Of a stretch of DNA of 64,000 nucleotides, positions 12,432-21,297 are shown piece by piece. The notes under the pieces are model-generated. The model worked only from the letters and a program-made list of their open reading frames with translations, did not search any database and had not been told where the DNA came from. The DNA is taken from assembly GCA_002943765.1 (NCBI GenBank), contig PQWQ01000001.1:1984001-2048000 (forward strand), written 5' to 3'. A program made the translations under genes and the position numbers. Within the stretch, counting starts at the first letter, position 1, and every line of letters begins with the position of its first letter. The DNA is from Psoroptes ovis. Lineage: Eukaryota; Arthropoda; Arachnida; Sarcoptiformes; Psoroptidae.

Positions 12432-13122
12432 ATGGTCTTATTATCAATAATCAAAAAAGTTAAACAAAAAGAAAAAGAAATACGGATTTTATTCTTGTAA
12501 GTTTTTTCGATTACTTATGGATCCATGGCAATTCAATTGATTCTTATTTTTTTATCCAACAGAGGCTTAGATAATGCCGGAAAAACAACCGTATTGAAAC
12601 GTTTAAAAAATGAAAATGTTCAATCGATTTCACCAACACTAGGATTTACAATCAATTCTTTTGCATATGGAGAGTATGTTGAATCGATATTTTTCTCTAA
12701 GATTATTTCTAATATAAATATCTTTTCATTGCTAAAAAATCAGTTATAATCTTAATGTATGGGATGTTGGTGGACAAAAAAGTTTGCGGGCATATTGGAA
12801 AAATTATTACGAAGATACTGATGGTTTAATATTTGTTGTCGATAGTTGTGATCGTTTTCGTTTAGGTGATTGTAAAAAACAATTACAAGAAATAATACGT
12901 GAAGAACGGCTTTTAGGTGCTACATTATTAATATTAGCGAATAAACAAGATATACAAAATTCAATGACGTTGAAAGAAATTGAAGATTATTTACAATTGG
13001 AACAAATTAAATCACATCATTGGAAAATATTTGCTTGCAGTGCTATTGAAGGTATTAATATATTTGAATCAATCAATTGGTTAATTGATGATATTAGTAA
13101 CAGAATTTTTATTGATTTTTAA
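12432..13122 (+). CDS. ARL2: ARF-like small GTPase 2
   Basis: Modelled as three exons (12432-12496, 12563-12673, 12744-13122) giving 184 residues, the same length as I recall for mammalian ARL2. The G1 loop is GLDNAGKTT (split just before by intron 1), G2 Thr is in SPTLGF, G3 is WDVGGQKSLRAYW, G4 NKQD and G5 CSA. The N-terminal amphipathic helix reads MVLLSIIKKVKQKEKE. Position 2 is Val rather than Gly, so N-myristoylation is impossible; ARL2 is known to act without it. It binds tubulin cofactor D and the PDE6D/UNC119/BART effectors in microtubule and mitochondrial biology. The first ATG is used; the later ATG at 12525 lies within intron 1. Confidence 0.92.
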
Positions 13123-13437
13123 TTTGATGAATTAAAATGAATTTGATTTCGTAATTTTTTCAGCAAACAATATTTTCAAATTAGTTGACGTATTGAGACC
13201 TGTGTATTTTGTATACATTTCTCAACCTTACGGCAACTACTGATCAAAATTAAAATTTTTGATTTTTTTTCCAAATTGTCAAGTTTATACTGTGAATGAT
13301 TGCATTCAATTGCATTTAATGTGCGCACACATGAACTGTCACGTGCATCTTGACGATTGGTTTTGTTTATATTTTGGTGAATAGAATTTATTTAATTCAT
13401 TCTAATTCATCGATAATCTGAAAAATTTAATACGAAA
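13123..13437. promoter_or_regulatory. Gap between ARL2 and DPH3
   Basis: This 315-bp AT-rich gap must contain the ARL2 3' UTR and the DPH3 promoter. The only compositional feature is a mixed-sequence stretch near 13315-13370 (GTGCGCACACATGAACTGTCA) just upstream of DPH3. Confidence 0.35.
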
Positions 13438-13790
13438 ATGGCAGAATCAGACGGTGTTTATCATGATGAAGTTGAAATTGAAGATTTTGATTATGATCCT
13501 GATACTGAAACATTTAGCTATCCATGTCCATGTGGAGATTTATTCACGATATCAAAGGTTAATTGATTTTTAACTTGAATTTGTTAATCAATTTTCCTAA
13601 AAATTCATTTATTTTCTTTCATTTTAATCAGGATGATTTATTAAATGGTGAAATGGTTGCAAGTTGTTTGAGCTGTTCATTAATAGTCAAAGTGATATAT
13701 GATATTGATGATATCGATAAGATAATTGAAGCCAAAGGGACTGAAACAAATAGGAAAGCAACCATTGAATCAAAGCAAATAGCCACATGA
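13438..13790 (+). CDS. DPH3: Diphthamide biosynthesis protein 3, CSL zinc-ribbon
   Basis: Two exons (13438-13557 and 13632-13790) give 92 residues, a typical DPH3 length. The N-terminus reads YHDEVEIEDFDYDP, the family signature. The CSL-type metal site is CPCG in exon 1 plus SCLSCS in exon 2, so the intron splits the two halves of the metal-binding module. DPH3 is an electron donor to the DPH1/DPH2 radical-SAM enzyme that starts diphthamide formation on eEF2, and it also partners Elongator. An AATAAA signal sits at 13909-13914, about 120 bp after the stop. Confidence 0.93.
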
Positions 13791-13908
13791 TTATTATGAT
13801 TTGATATCATTGTTATTATTTAGCATCATTATTTTCAATTAATCTCATTATTTTTGTTGAATTGACTTTTATTGATAATTTATGTATTTAAAATAAGAGA
13901 AAAATTAT

Positions 13909-13914
13909 AATAAA
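13909..13914 (+). terminator. Probable DPH3 poly(A) signal
   Basis: AATAAA on the plus strand in the 136-bp gap between the DPH3 stop and the stop codon of the convergent membrane-protein gene. Confidence 0.5.
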
Positions 13915-13926
13915 TTTGTAAAAAAT

Positions 13927-14786
13927 TCAAATATGATCATTATTTTTAAACAATGCAACATCATTGAAATATAGAAACATAATATCTTGAAATTCTTTTC
14001 GAATAGAATCTTTGCTAATATTACTTGTCAGTAATAAAAGCAATTGTGTTAATGAATAAAATGTAATAATTGATGATATAAAAAATATAATACTATAGAA
14101 ATGTGATTGTGATACAAAATCATCACAAAACATTTTCAAACGATTATTTTCAAAATATAATAATTGTGTTTCATTTGTACGTAAATGTATCAAAGGTGCA
14201 AATTGTCGTAAATCTAAATATTGTCCCATCTGACCAGGTAATTTATCGGTTTTGTATTGATCTTGTGGCATCAAACGCATTACATTCGATCCTTTTGTGC
14301 ATAGATTGATCAATGTTAACGATATAAAATATTGTATTGTAATTAATAATGTTATGATCAGAAATACAATTAATATTAATTGATTAATAGTTAATACTAT
14401 TTTTTGTACTATCCCTGAATCCAGACAATAAACACGTTTAGATTTTTTCCTGGTGATCGGTGTGGATAAAGCATCATATGAATTGATTGTAATACGAAAT
14501 GAAATGACCAAGTTATAGATGAACAATACGATTATTATTGAATAAAATACAACCAAATTAATTCTTATATCTTTGATCCTATCAAATGAAATGTTAGATG
14601 AAAATTCAATTGATCATTGAAAAAAAATTCATTAATTTACCACAAATAATCTTTACGTTTCAACATATCATATGCAAATAATGAATAAACATTTGTCAAT
14701 TTGATAACACAATAAATATTGATGGCAATACAACATGCAAATATCATCGAAAATATCAATGAACCATAAGGGAATTTGAGAAACAT
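13927..14786 (-). CDS. Orphan four-pass membrane protein
   Basis: Two exons (14641-14786 and 13927-14578) give about 265 residues. The intron joins ...RKDYLW to IKDIRINLVVFY in phase. I do not recognise the family. Visible hydrophobic segments are near the N-terminus (LIFSMIFACCIAINIYCVI), VVFYSIIIVLFIYNLVISF, QLILIVFLIITLLITIQYF and SIIFFISSIITFYSL. A hydrophilic loop of roughly 70 residues lies between segments 3 and 4 with two Cys (NLCTKG and FCDDF), which may be a disulphide-bonded extracellular loop. This layout is like TMEM/tetraspan families, but no tetraspanin CCG motif is present. The start ATG is the first after an in-frame upstream stop. Function unknown. Confidence 0.7.
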
Positions 14787-15112
14787 TTTCACATAATCGC
14801 TATTATTAATCGATTCCTTGATAATAATAATATTCGTTGCTATTATGAATGAAGATTCAATTCGATTGTGTTGATGTCAATCAACTAAACAGTAGAGAAA
14901 AATGACGACTCATGACGCCTAGAAACCTTATCAAAAATATGTGTAAATTATTTTAAGATAATATTAGTACAAATCAATGATATTAAAAATATTAAATATT
15001 GCAAATAACTGTTACCTACGTAACCAAATTTGAATTGAATGGGAATAGTTAGTTGAACGTAAATTCAATCAAGCAAATATGGATCGTAAAAAAATGATTG
15101 AAATCAAATTTA
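14787..15112. other. Gap between the four-pass protein and YIPF6
   Basis: A 326-bp interval holding the likely promoter of the four-pass protein and the 3' UTR of YIPF6. A short mixed-composition segment near 14885-14930 (ATGACGACTCATGACGCC region) contrasts with the AT-rich surroundings. Nothing coding is seen. Confidence 0.4.
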
Positions 15113-15874
15113 TTAAACGAACGTATGAACATATAGACTCAATGTAAAAAAGAACAAAAATATAGGGAACATGAATAGAAAATATTGATCATTACAAATA
15201 TTTTTCGATAATATCTTTACAGATGATATAATTGGATATGTGAAACAAAATACAATTATCAATAAAATTTTAATGTAGACATATATCGATGATGTCGATC
15301 CAAATATTAATGATAATATTTTGATTAATAATATACCTAAACATGGTATAGCCATGGTATAACCGAACAAACATAACAATTGAAATATTGACATTGGTCT
15401 AACTATTCTTGATTGATCAATGAATTGTTTTTGTTGTTGTTGTTGTTGCTGTTGTTTAGTTGAGACATTTTTCGATAATAATTTATAATTCATTGATATT
15501 ATGAAATTAGCAATCCATAGTAATACAAATATGGATGAAAAATTTGATTTATTAATTTCGTAACCATTATAATGGTTAACGTTTTGATAATAATTGCATA
15601 ACTCTTCATTGCATTTGTTTGTAGTGAATGCAATGAATGCATAAAATATAAATGGTCCCCATAAATCCCAATTTTTACATATATTTAAGTAGATATCATT
15701 TTCAGATGAATTTGGTAACAATATTAGCTTCAATTTTGAATAAATATTGGATAAATCACGTTTAATTGTATGCCAAATTGGTTCATCCAATGTATCCCAA
15801 GAATCGATTTGATTATTATTGCCAATCATATTAATATTTGTATCTGGGTGATTATCTAATCGTATGGAGTTCAT
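15113..15874 (-). CDS. YIPF6: Yip1-domain Golgi membrane protein 6
   Basis: A single exon of 253 residues. The family core DTLDEPIWHTIKRDLSNI is followed by NWDLWGPFIFYAFIAF and then several membrane-spanning segments in the Yip1 order. The final helix runs to the C-terminus, typical of YIPF proteins. The protein cycles in early Golgi and interacts with Rab GTPases (family knowledge). A lineage-specific loop contains a poly-Gln stretch encoded by CAA/CAG-type codons (15430-15455). Its 5' end is 108 bp from the inserted copia element, so its promoter may be affected. Confidence 0.88.
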   Translation of the reverse strand: MNSIRLDNHPDTNINMIGNNNQIDSWDTLDEPIWHTIKRDLSNIYSKLKLILLPNSSENDIYLNICKNWDLWGPFIFYAFIAFTTNKCNEELCNYYQNVNHYNGYEINKSNFSSIFVLLWIANFIISMNYKLLSKNVSTKQQQQQQQQKQFIDQSRIVRPMSIFQLLCLFGYTMAIPCLGILLIKILSLIFGSTSSIYVYIKILLIIVFCFTYPIISSVKILSKNICNDQYFLFMFPIFLFFFTLSLYVHTFV

Positions 15875-15977
15875 TTTGAACGGTTGATTTTTTTCTTAAT
15901 TATTCAAAAATAAATTATTTGCTGAAAATTAATCTCGATCGAAAAACTCAAAACAACATTACATCATCGAACAATAC

Positions 15978-15982
15978 TTGCA
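15978..15982 (+). repeat. Left copy of the 5-bp target-site duplication
   Basis: TTGCA immediately precedes the first LTR base and is repeated exactly after the second LTR (20051-20055). Five base pairs is the usual target duplication of Ty1/copia integrases. Confidence 0.92.
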
Positions 15983-16176
15983 TGTTGGTCGAAAAGCAAT
16001 AACCATAAACTTTATTTGTGTCATATTTATATACATGTGAAAATAACAAAATATAATTGATATGATAAGATTATGCTCAAAGGGGCGGAGCTTATGCTCG
16101 CGCTCAAACGTCCGTCCATAAAAGACGTACGCGAGGTCAATTCGTAAAGGACGTACGCGAGTTATTTATTACAACA
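15983..16176 (-). repeat. 3' LTR of the copia element
   Basis: 194 bp, with the same sequence as 19857-20050. In element orientation it has a TATA-like TATATAAATATGA (16021-16033) and an AATAAA (16011-16016) close downstream. Upstream are two copies of GACGTACGCGAG and a GC-box-like GGGGCGGAGC (read on the plus strand). The RNase H frame ends inside it, at 16162. Confidence 0.95.
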
Positions 16177-17514
16177 CACCCTTCTAACTGGCGTACGTTC
16201 CAAGAAGTTGTCTATTTTGGCCTTAGTCGTTGGTTTGGTCAAAACATCTGCTAGCTGCTCGGTTGTCGGTACTCGGATGACTTCGTTATTTTCATCGCTG
16301 AATTCCTGGACCAATAGTTTTTTATCATATTCAAAGTAACCAGACTGTTTAAATTCGTTGTTATCAAGGATCGCCTTAGCTGCTTTGCTGTCGATCATTA
16401 ATTTTAATTTGGCATCAATATTTAACTCCATCAATATTTGTTGAATTGGTTTGGCCAATTTCCATGTCGAAAGTGCTGCACTCAATTCTGCTTCACAAGA
16501 AGAATGAGGCATCCTCAACTGTTTACGCGATGACCACAATACTGGAGAGTCTTCAAGTTGGATCATAGATCCGCTCACTGAACGACCTCTGGGGTCGGAC
16601 TTAAAACTCGCATCAGTCCATGCGTTGATGCACCAATTTCGGACAGGCTTTATAATCACTTTAAAGTCTTTGGTGCCGGCCAAATATCGCAATACTCGTT
16701 TACAAGCCGGCCATAAATTCTCAGTTGGTTTATCTGCATACGATCCCAAATGGGATACGCACACAGATATATCTGGCCTGGTACGGGTGGCCACATAATT
16801 GAGACATCCTAACAATTCCTTCACGGGAAGGTCTTTATTTATCGCTCCAGTAGAATAGTCCTCCAGACTATCCATGGGTACTCGTGTCGGATTGCACCCT
16901 TCTAGATGGAATCTTTCCAATAAATCTTCAATATAGCTTTCCTGGTCAATAGTAATCAAATCATTTTTACATTCAATTTTTAGGCCCAGGTAAACATTAC
17001 ATTCGCCAAAGTCGTGTATGTCAAATCTTTTCTTAAAATTCTTGATCACCTCATCAATATTAATAGTACAATCATACGCCATAATTATGTCATCTACATA
17101 CACCACTACGATCAAATTATCCGAATAAAACAAACATTTATCTACCATAGATTGTTTTAACTTGAGGCTCACAATAAGAAATTCAGTCAGTGTTTGATAC
17201 CATCTCCTAGGTGCTTCTCTCAATCCATAAAGAGCCTTTTCCAATCGCCAGAACTTATCCGCAATACCTTTTGGTGGAATGACATACACTTCACTTTCTA
17301 ACTTTGAATTCAAAAAGGCCGTCGATATGTCGAATTGTTTAACTTTCATTTTTCTGCTCACCGCATACGTCAATATTGTCAATAAGGTGGACATTCGTAA
17401 GGTCGGCGCGAATGTATTACCAACATTATATTGCTCGAATCCACGTACAACTAATCGAGCCTTAAATCTGCCATCTGGCAGGATAACCCAATTTACCCTC
17501 ATCGAAATCGACAT
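16162..17514 (-). CDS. Copia Pol C-terminal part: reverse transcriptase and RNase H
   Basis: This frame of about 450 codons holds the copia-type reverse transcriptase from PDGRFKARLVVRGFEQ onward. The catalytic motif is YVDDIIMAYD. The RNase H domain has AWTDASFKSD, the SCEAELSA block and MIDSKAAKAI, and it ends with TEQLADVLTKP. It is +1 relative to the gag-integrase frame. The usual reverse-transcriptase N-terminal segment (the region with conserved W, E and NxTW-type residues before KWV) is missing. This open frame has no start of its own that would be expected to be used, so translation from the element looks blocked. Confidence 0.9.
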   Translation of the reverse strand: MSISMRVNWVILPDGRFKARLVVRGFEQYNVGNTFAPTLRMSTLLTILTYAVSRKMKVKQFDISTAFLNSKLESEVYVIPPKGIADKFWRLEKALYGLREAPRRWYQTLTEFLIVSLKLKQSMVDKCLFYSDNLIVVVYVDDIIMAYDCTINIDEVIKNFKKRFDIHDFGECNVYLGLKIECKNDLITIDQESYIEDLLERFHLEGCNPTRVPMDSLEDYSTGAINKDLPVKELLGCLNYVATRTRPDISVCVSHLGSYADKPTENLWPACKRVLRYLAGTKDFKVIIKPVRNWCINAWTDASFKSDPRGRSVSGSMIQLEDSPVLWSSRKQLRMPHSSCEAELSAALSTWKLAKPIQQILMELNIDAKLKLMIDSKAAKAILDNNEFKQSGYFEYDKKLLVQEFSDENNEVIRVPTTEQLADVLTKPTTKAKIDNFLERTPVRRVCCNK

Positions 17515-19717
17515 CGCATGTTTTGATTGTTTTATTCGTCTTAGGGTCTAATAGCCAGTAATTCTTTGTCGTCTCAGAATACCCGACGAAAACAAGTCTA
17601 TGTCCTCTTTGGTTGAATTTCGTCGCAATCATAGTATCATTTATTCTCCAATACGCTAAGCAACCAAATACTCTCAAATGATCATACGATACTTTCTTCT
17701 TAAAGAATTTTTCATAAGGGATAATTTTGGATTTGGTTGGCCATCTATTAACTAAATAATTTGCTGCTTTAACTGCGGTCGGCCAATACTCTTCAGGCAT
17801 TTTTGCATTATTTATCATAGTCCTTGCGCAATCAATAATGGTGCGATTACGCCTCTCGATCTTTCCATTTTGCGCTGAGGTATGTGGCGTAGTCGTACAA
17901 AACATAATACCTTTTTTCTTCAAGTGATATTCTAGTTGTTGGTTTACGAATTCTGTTCCATTGTCAGAGAGGAATTCTTTTAATTTTCGTCCAGTTTGTG
18001 TCTCACAGAAATCGATAAATTCTATAACATACTTAACAGATTCATTCTTTGTTTTCATCGGATAAACCATACCGTAAGATGAATTATGTTCTACCATATT
18101 CAACACATAGATACAGCCGGAGATAGATTCTTTCAAGGGCCCAATAACGTCTGCACTAATTCGTTGCATAAATCGATAATTTTCAAACACTGAGGGATGC
18201 GATTTTCGAATACATTTGGACATCTGGCATTCAGTACAATCAATACGTGGAATAGAAATATTCAAAATTCTGGATAACTTTTCACTGCCAGGATGGCCGA
18301 GCCTTTTATGCCACGTAATCCATCGTTCATTTTTGTTGGTTAGATAAGCATAATTACGAACATAGTTTTCACAATCAGTTTTATTGGTTTCACAATTATT
18401 AGCAACATATGAATTATTAAGTCGTTTAGCGGTGAATTTCACAGAAGATTTTGGTATCACAATTTTAGCTTTTTCTCGATCAACTACATAACAATTGGTA
18501 TTTGTAAATATCACATTGGTGTCTTTATCACAGATTTTAGCTACTGAGATAAGATTGTTTTTGAAATTTGGTGCATATTCAACGTCGTTTAGATGCATTT
18601 TTGAGCCATGTTCGCCTTTTAGTAGAGCACTTCCAATTGCTTTGATGTCACAAATTTCTCCACTTGCTGTAGAAACACTTTTGTTGATTTCAATAGGTCG
18701 ATTCAATAGTTCAATTTTATTAGTGAAATGTCCAGTAGATCCACTATCCATATACCACAAATTGGAATTCTCGATATTATTATCACTAACAGTCAGAGCC
18801 AGATCACCATTCTGTTGATTATTGTCATCAGATTCTACGTACGAAGCACTATTATAATGATTTTTCCTTTCAAATTGTTGTTTTCCATTACGATTATACC
18901 AATTATTAGCATTATTGGATCTAAATTTTGCTCTTGATGGACACATGTTTGCTATATGTCCAGGTTTGCCACAGTTATAACAATTTCGATTAACTTTGAA
19001 ATCTCTAACATTTCGATCAATAACACGTAGTCCAGTTTCGTCAGATATCTTATTTCTATTTTCTTTTTGCCAACGTAAGCATTTACTTACAACTAAATCT
19101 CTTGCATCATCGTAACTCAGTTTATTGATTTCTAGCTGGTCAAACATATCTTCTTTAATTTTCACATATTCATCAGGCAAAGATCGTAATACAATGCTGA
19201 TCCAAATGGCGTCGACAATAATGGTACCAGTTTCACAAAGTTCCTTACGTTTAATGTCAAATTTCGCAAAGAATATATGCGGATCATCATTTAGATTCAT
19301 CTTAATATCGTTCAATTCGAAAAATAGTTTAGCGATTTTCGCTTGGCTTGTTTTATTAAATCGTTGTTCCAATATTGCAATAATTTCACTTGGTAATTCT
19401 TTATCTTTGACCAAATCTCTCAAATCAGGCTCAATCATCAATATTATAAATGCTGCGAGCGATTTTAATTGTTCTTTGTTAGTGTCGTTAACTCCAGATC
19501 GTATGATTTCAAGTAATTTAGATTTACCAGCCATTGTGCAATAAAGTTTAATATCCGAAAGCCATGATTTAAAATTTTTGCCATCCATCTTTTTGATATC
19601 GATACTTCTTGAATTCATCATTGTATTATCAAAATTGTCGGTCGAATTATTATTTTCAGCCATATTATTAATTGCAGTTATACGATGTCCAATTCTTCTC
19701 AGATTATAATTACTCAT
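17462..19717 (-). CDS. Copia Gag, protease and integrase
   Basis: 751 codons from the first ATG after the LTR leader; an upstream in-frame TTG extension was not used. Gag ends with the zinc knuckle CYNCGKPGHIANMC. The retropepsin motif is YMDSGSTGHFT. The integrase has the N-terminal zinc site (HKRLGHPG ... CTECQMSKC) and the catalytic Asp in ADVIGP, Asp in LSDNGTEFVN and Glu in NGKIERRNRT. The frame stops soon after the integrase C-terminal region (DPKTNKTIKTCDVDFDE), immediately before the reverse transcriptase in another frame. All visible catalytic residues up to that point are intact. Confidence 0.92.
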   Translation of the reverse strand: MSNYNLRRIGHRITAINNMAENNNSTDNFDNTMMNSRSIDIKKMDGKNFKSWLSDIKLYCTMAGKSKLLEIIRSGVNDTNKEQLKSLAAFIILMIEPDLRDLVKDKELPSEIIAILEQRFNKTSQAKIAKLFFELNDIKMNLNDDPHIFFAKFDIKRKELCETGTIIVDAIWISIVLRSLPDEYVKIKEDMFDQLEINKLSYDDARDLVVSKCLRWQKENRNKISDETGLRVIDRNVRDFKVNRNCYNCGKPGHIANMCPSRAKFRSNNANNWYNRNGKQQFERKNHYNSASYVESDDNNQQNGDLALTVSDNNIENSNLWYMDSGSTGHFTNKIELLNRPIEINKSVSTASGEICDIKAIGSALLKGEHGSKMHLNDVEYAPNFKNNLISVAKICDKDTNVIFTNTNCYVVDREKAKIVIPKSSVKFTAKRLNNSYVANNCETNKTDCENYVRNYAYLTNKNERWITWHKRLGHPGSEKLSRILNISIPRIDCTECQMSKCIRKSHPSVFENYRFMQRISADVIGPLKESISGCIYVLNMVEHNSSYGMVYPMKTKNESVKYVIEFIDFCETQTGRKLKEFLSDNGTEFVNQQLEYHLKKKGIMFCTTTPHTSAQNGKIERRNRTIIDCARTMINNAKMPEEYWPTAVKAANYLVNRWPTKSKIIPYEKFFKKKVSYDHLRVFGCLAYWRINDTMIATKFNQRGHRLVFVGYSETTKNYWLLDPKTNKTIKTCDVDFDEGKLGYPARWQI

Positions 19718-19856
19718 ACGTTTATCAAACAATCATTTAATATTAAATTCACAAGTCAAGAAAACACGTTGTTCAAATAAATCACTAAGTCAAAAAACCA
19801 CGTTGTTGAATTCAATCACAATGTAAAAATTTCGCCAACCACGCGACACGCTACCA

Positions 19857-20050
19857 TGTTGGTCGAAAAGCAATAACCATAAACTTTATTTGTGTCATAT
19901 TTATATACATGTGAAAATAACAAAATATAATTGATATGATAAGATTATGCTCAAAGGGGCGGAGCTTATGCTCGCGCTCAAACGTCCGTCCATAAAAGAC
20001 GTACGCGAGGTCAATTCGTAAAGGACGTACGCGAGTTATTTATTACAACA
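19857..20050 (-). repeat. 5' LTR of the copia element
   Basis: Identical by eye to the copy at 15983-16176. The TATA-like sequence falls at 19895-19907 and AATAAA at 19885-19890. Transcription would run leftward through gag-pol. The outer edge lies 104 bp from the MED29 start codon. Confidence 0.95.
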
Positions 20051-20055
20051 TTGCA
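20051..20055 (+). repeat. Right copy of the 5-bp target-site duplication
   Basis: TTGCA directly after the last LTR base, matching 15978-15982. Confidence 0.92.
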
Positions 20056-20154
20056 AACAGATTTTATGAACAGCTTTGTTTCTGCATTGTTTATAATATT
20101 TTGCAGCTCCTAAGGATCGAAATCATAAAAATTTGATTAATTAATCAATTCAAA

Positions 20155-21132
20155 ATGAATCCAAACCAAGTACCGAATACAGGATTAATGGTTCCGAATC
20201 AAAATTTAGCTCCAGCAATACAACAAATGCCGAATATAGCATCACCACATCAAATAGCCAATAATCCACCAATTAATCATCCATCACAACAATCACAAAC
20301 TCCAACAGCAGCACCTCAGCAGCCGCAGCAACAATATTCACATCAATCAACAAATCCACAAATGTCCAATCATGATATTAATAGATTAAAAGTTTTGATT
20401 TCTAATCTTAGAGAGACATTAAGGGTAATCGTTTATGATGTTCATTTATTCTTTGATGCTTATGTCATGATAATCATATTTTTTTCATAGAATTTTTTCA
20501 TCATTTCTGGCATGAATTTAGATTATGGCACTCAGATAGATAATTTGTAAGTAATTCTTCCATTCTTATTTATTTCTATTATTTAATTTTTCCAAATTAA
20601 AAAACAGCAATAAAAATTTAGAACAACCGCCAAAGTTGGAAAAATCATTGGAAGACATATTGGCTCTTTGTAATCAAATTGAATTATGTTTGGTAAGTTT
20701 AAATTGTATAGAAAAATAAGTTAATGAAGTTTGATTTGAACATTGATCAAACAGAGAACAATATTGGAATGTACGATTCAATTGCATGATAGTAAAACAT
20801 ATCTACCATTTCAAGTGTCAAAAGAATATAGTTTTGATCAATCACAAATGTTACAGGATATGAATCATTCACAAACAAAATCATATTCAACATATCTGAA
20901 CATAATCAAAAAACAGGTTACATATGCTAAATCTGTCTATGAAATTTTATCGGAAAGTGTTAAACAAATCAAACAACATCCACCAACAACTAATGATCAA
21001 CAAATGTCAGTAATTCCTGGACAACAGCAACAACAACAACAATCAATGCAAACGGTTCATCATCATCATAATCAGATGCAACAGCATCCATCAAATGCTA
21101 CTAAATTATCTGGACAACTTCAAACACATTAA
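20155..21132 (+). CDS. MED29: Mediator complex subunit 29 (Intersex)
   Basis: Four exons (20155-20424, 20491-20546, 20608-20692, 20755-21132) give 262 residues. The N-terminus is a Pro/Gln/Asn-rich tail (PQQPQQQYSH). The helical MED29 core begins with INRLKVLISNLRETLR and continues with LEKSLEDILALCNQIELCL and YLNIIKKQVTYAKSVYEIL. A Gln/His-rich tail follows. It is a Mediator tail-module subunit bridging activators to RNA polymerase II. Divergent from YIPF6 across the copia insertion. The match is by helix pattern and conserved segments, so it is good but not absolute. Confidence 0.85.
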
Positions 21133-21297
21133 AATTACTGTTAATTTGAATTCTGAATAATAACAATCAAAGATAAAATAATAATTATACAATAAGAATG
21201 AATCCAGTTGATTCATGACTATTTGTCGTTTAAATTTTTTCAATAATTCAACATAACTTTAGAGAATGATAATCGAAGAAAATGACACAGTTTTTTC

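Larger units (their letters stand above)
15983..20050 (-). mobile_element. Ty1/copia LTR retrotransposon, young, apparently internally deleted
   Basis: The element is 4,068 bp with 194-bp direct LTRs that I read as identical, bounded by TG...CA ends and a TTGCA duplication. Coding order on the minus strand is gag, protease, integrase, reverse transcriptase, RNase H, the copia order. The 5' LTR is therefore the right-hand one. Next to it the minus strand reads TGGTAGCGTGTCGCG, a TGG-initial candidate primer-binding site; I could not assign the tRNA. The 3' LTR is preceded by a short purine run (AGAAGGGTG), a weak polypurine tract. The pol frame is broken between integrase and reverse transcriptase. 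At about 4.1 kb it is about 1 kb shorter than a typical copia. Confidence 0.95.

Noticed and set aside
17470..17505. A GT...AG intron of about 23 bp at the copia frame break
   Set aside because: Far shorter than any other intron in the window and it would not restore the missing RT segment.
17462..17540. Programmed +1 frameshift joining copia integrase and RT
   Set aside because: The RT N-terminal region is also missing, so a deletion explains the break better than recoding.
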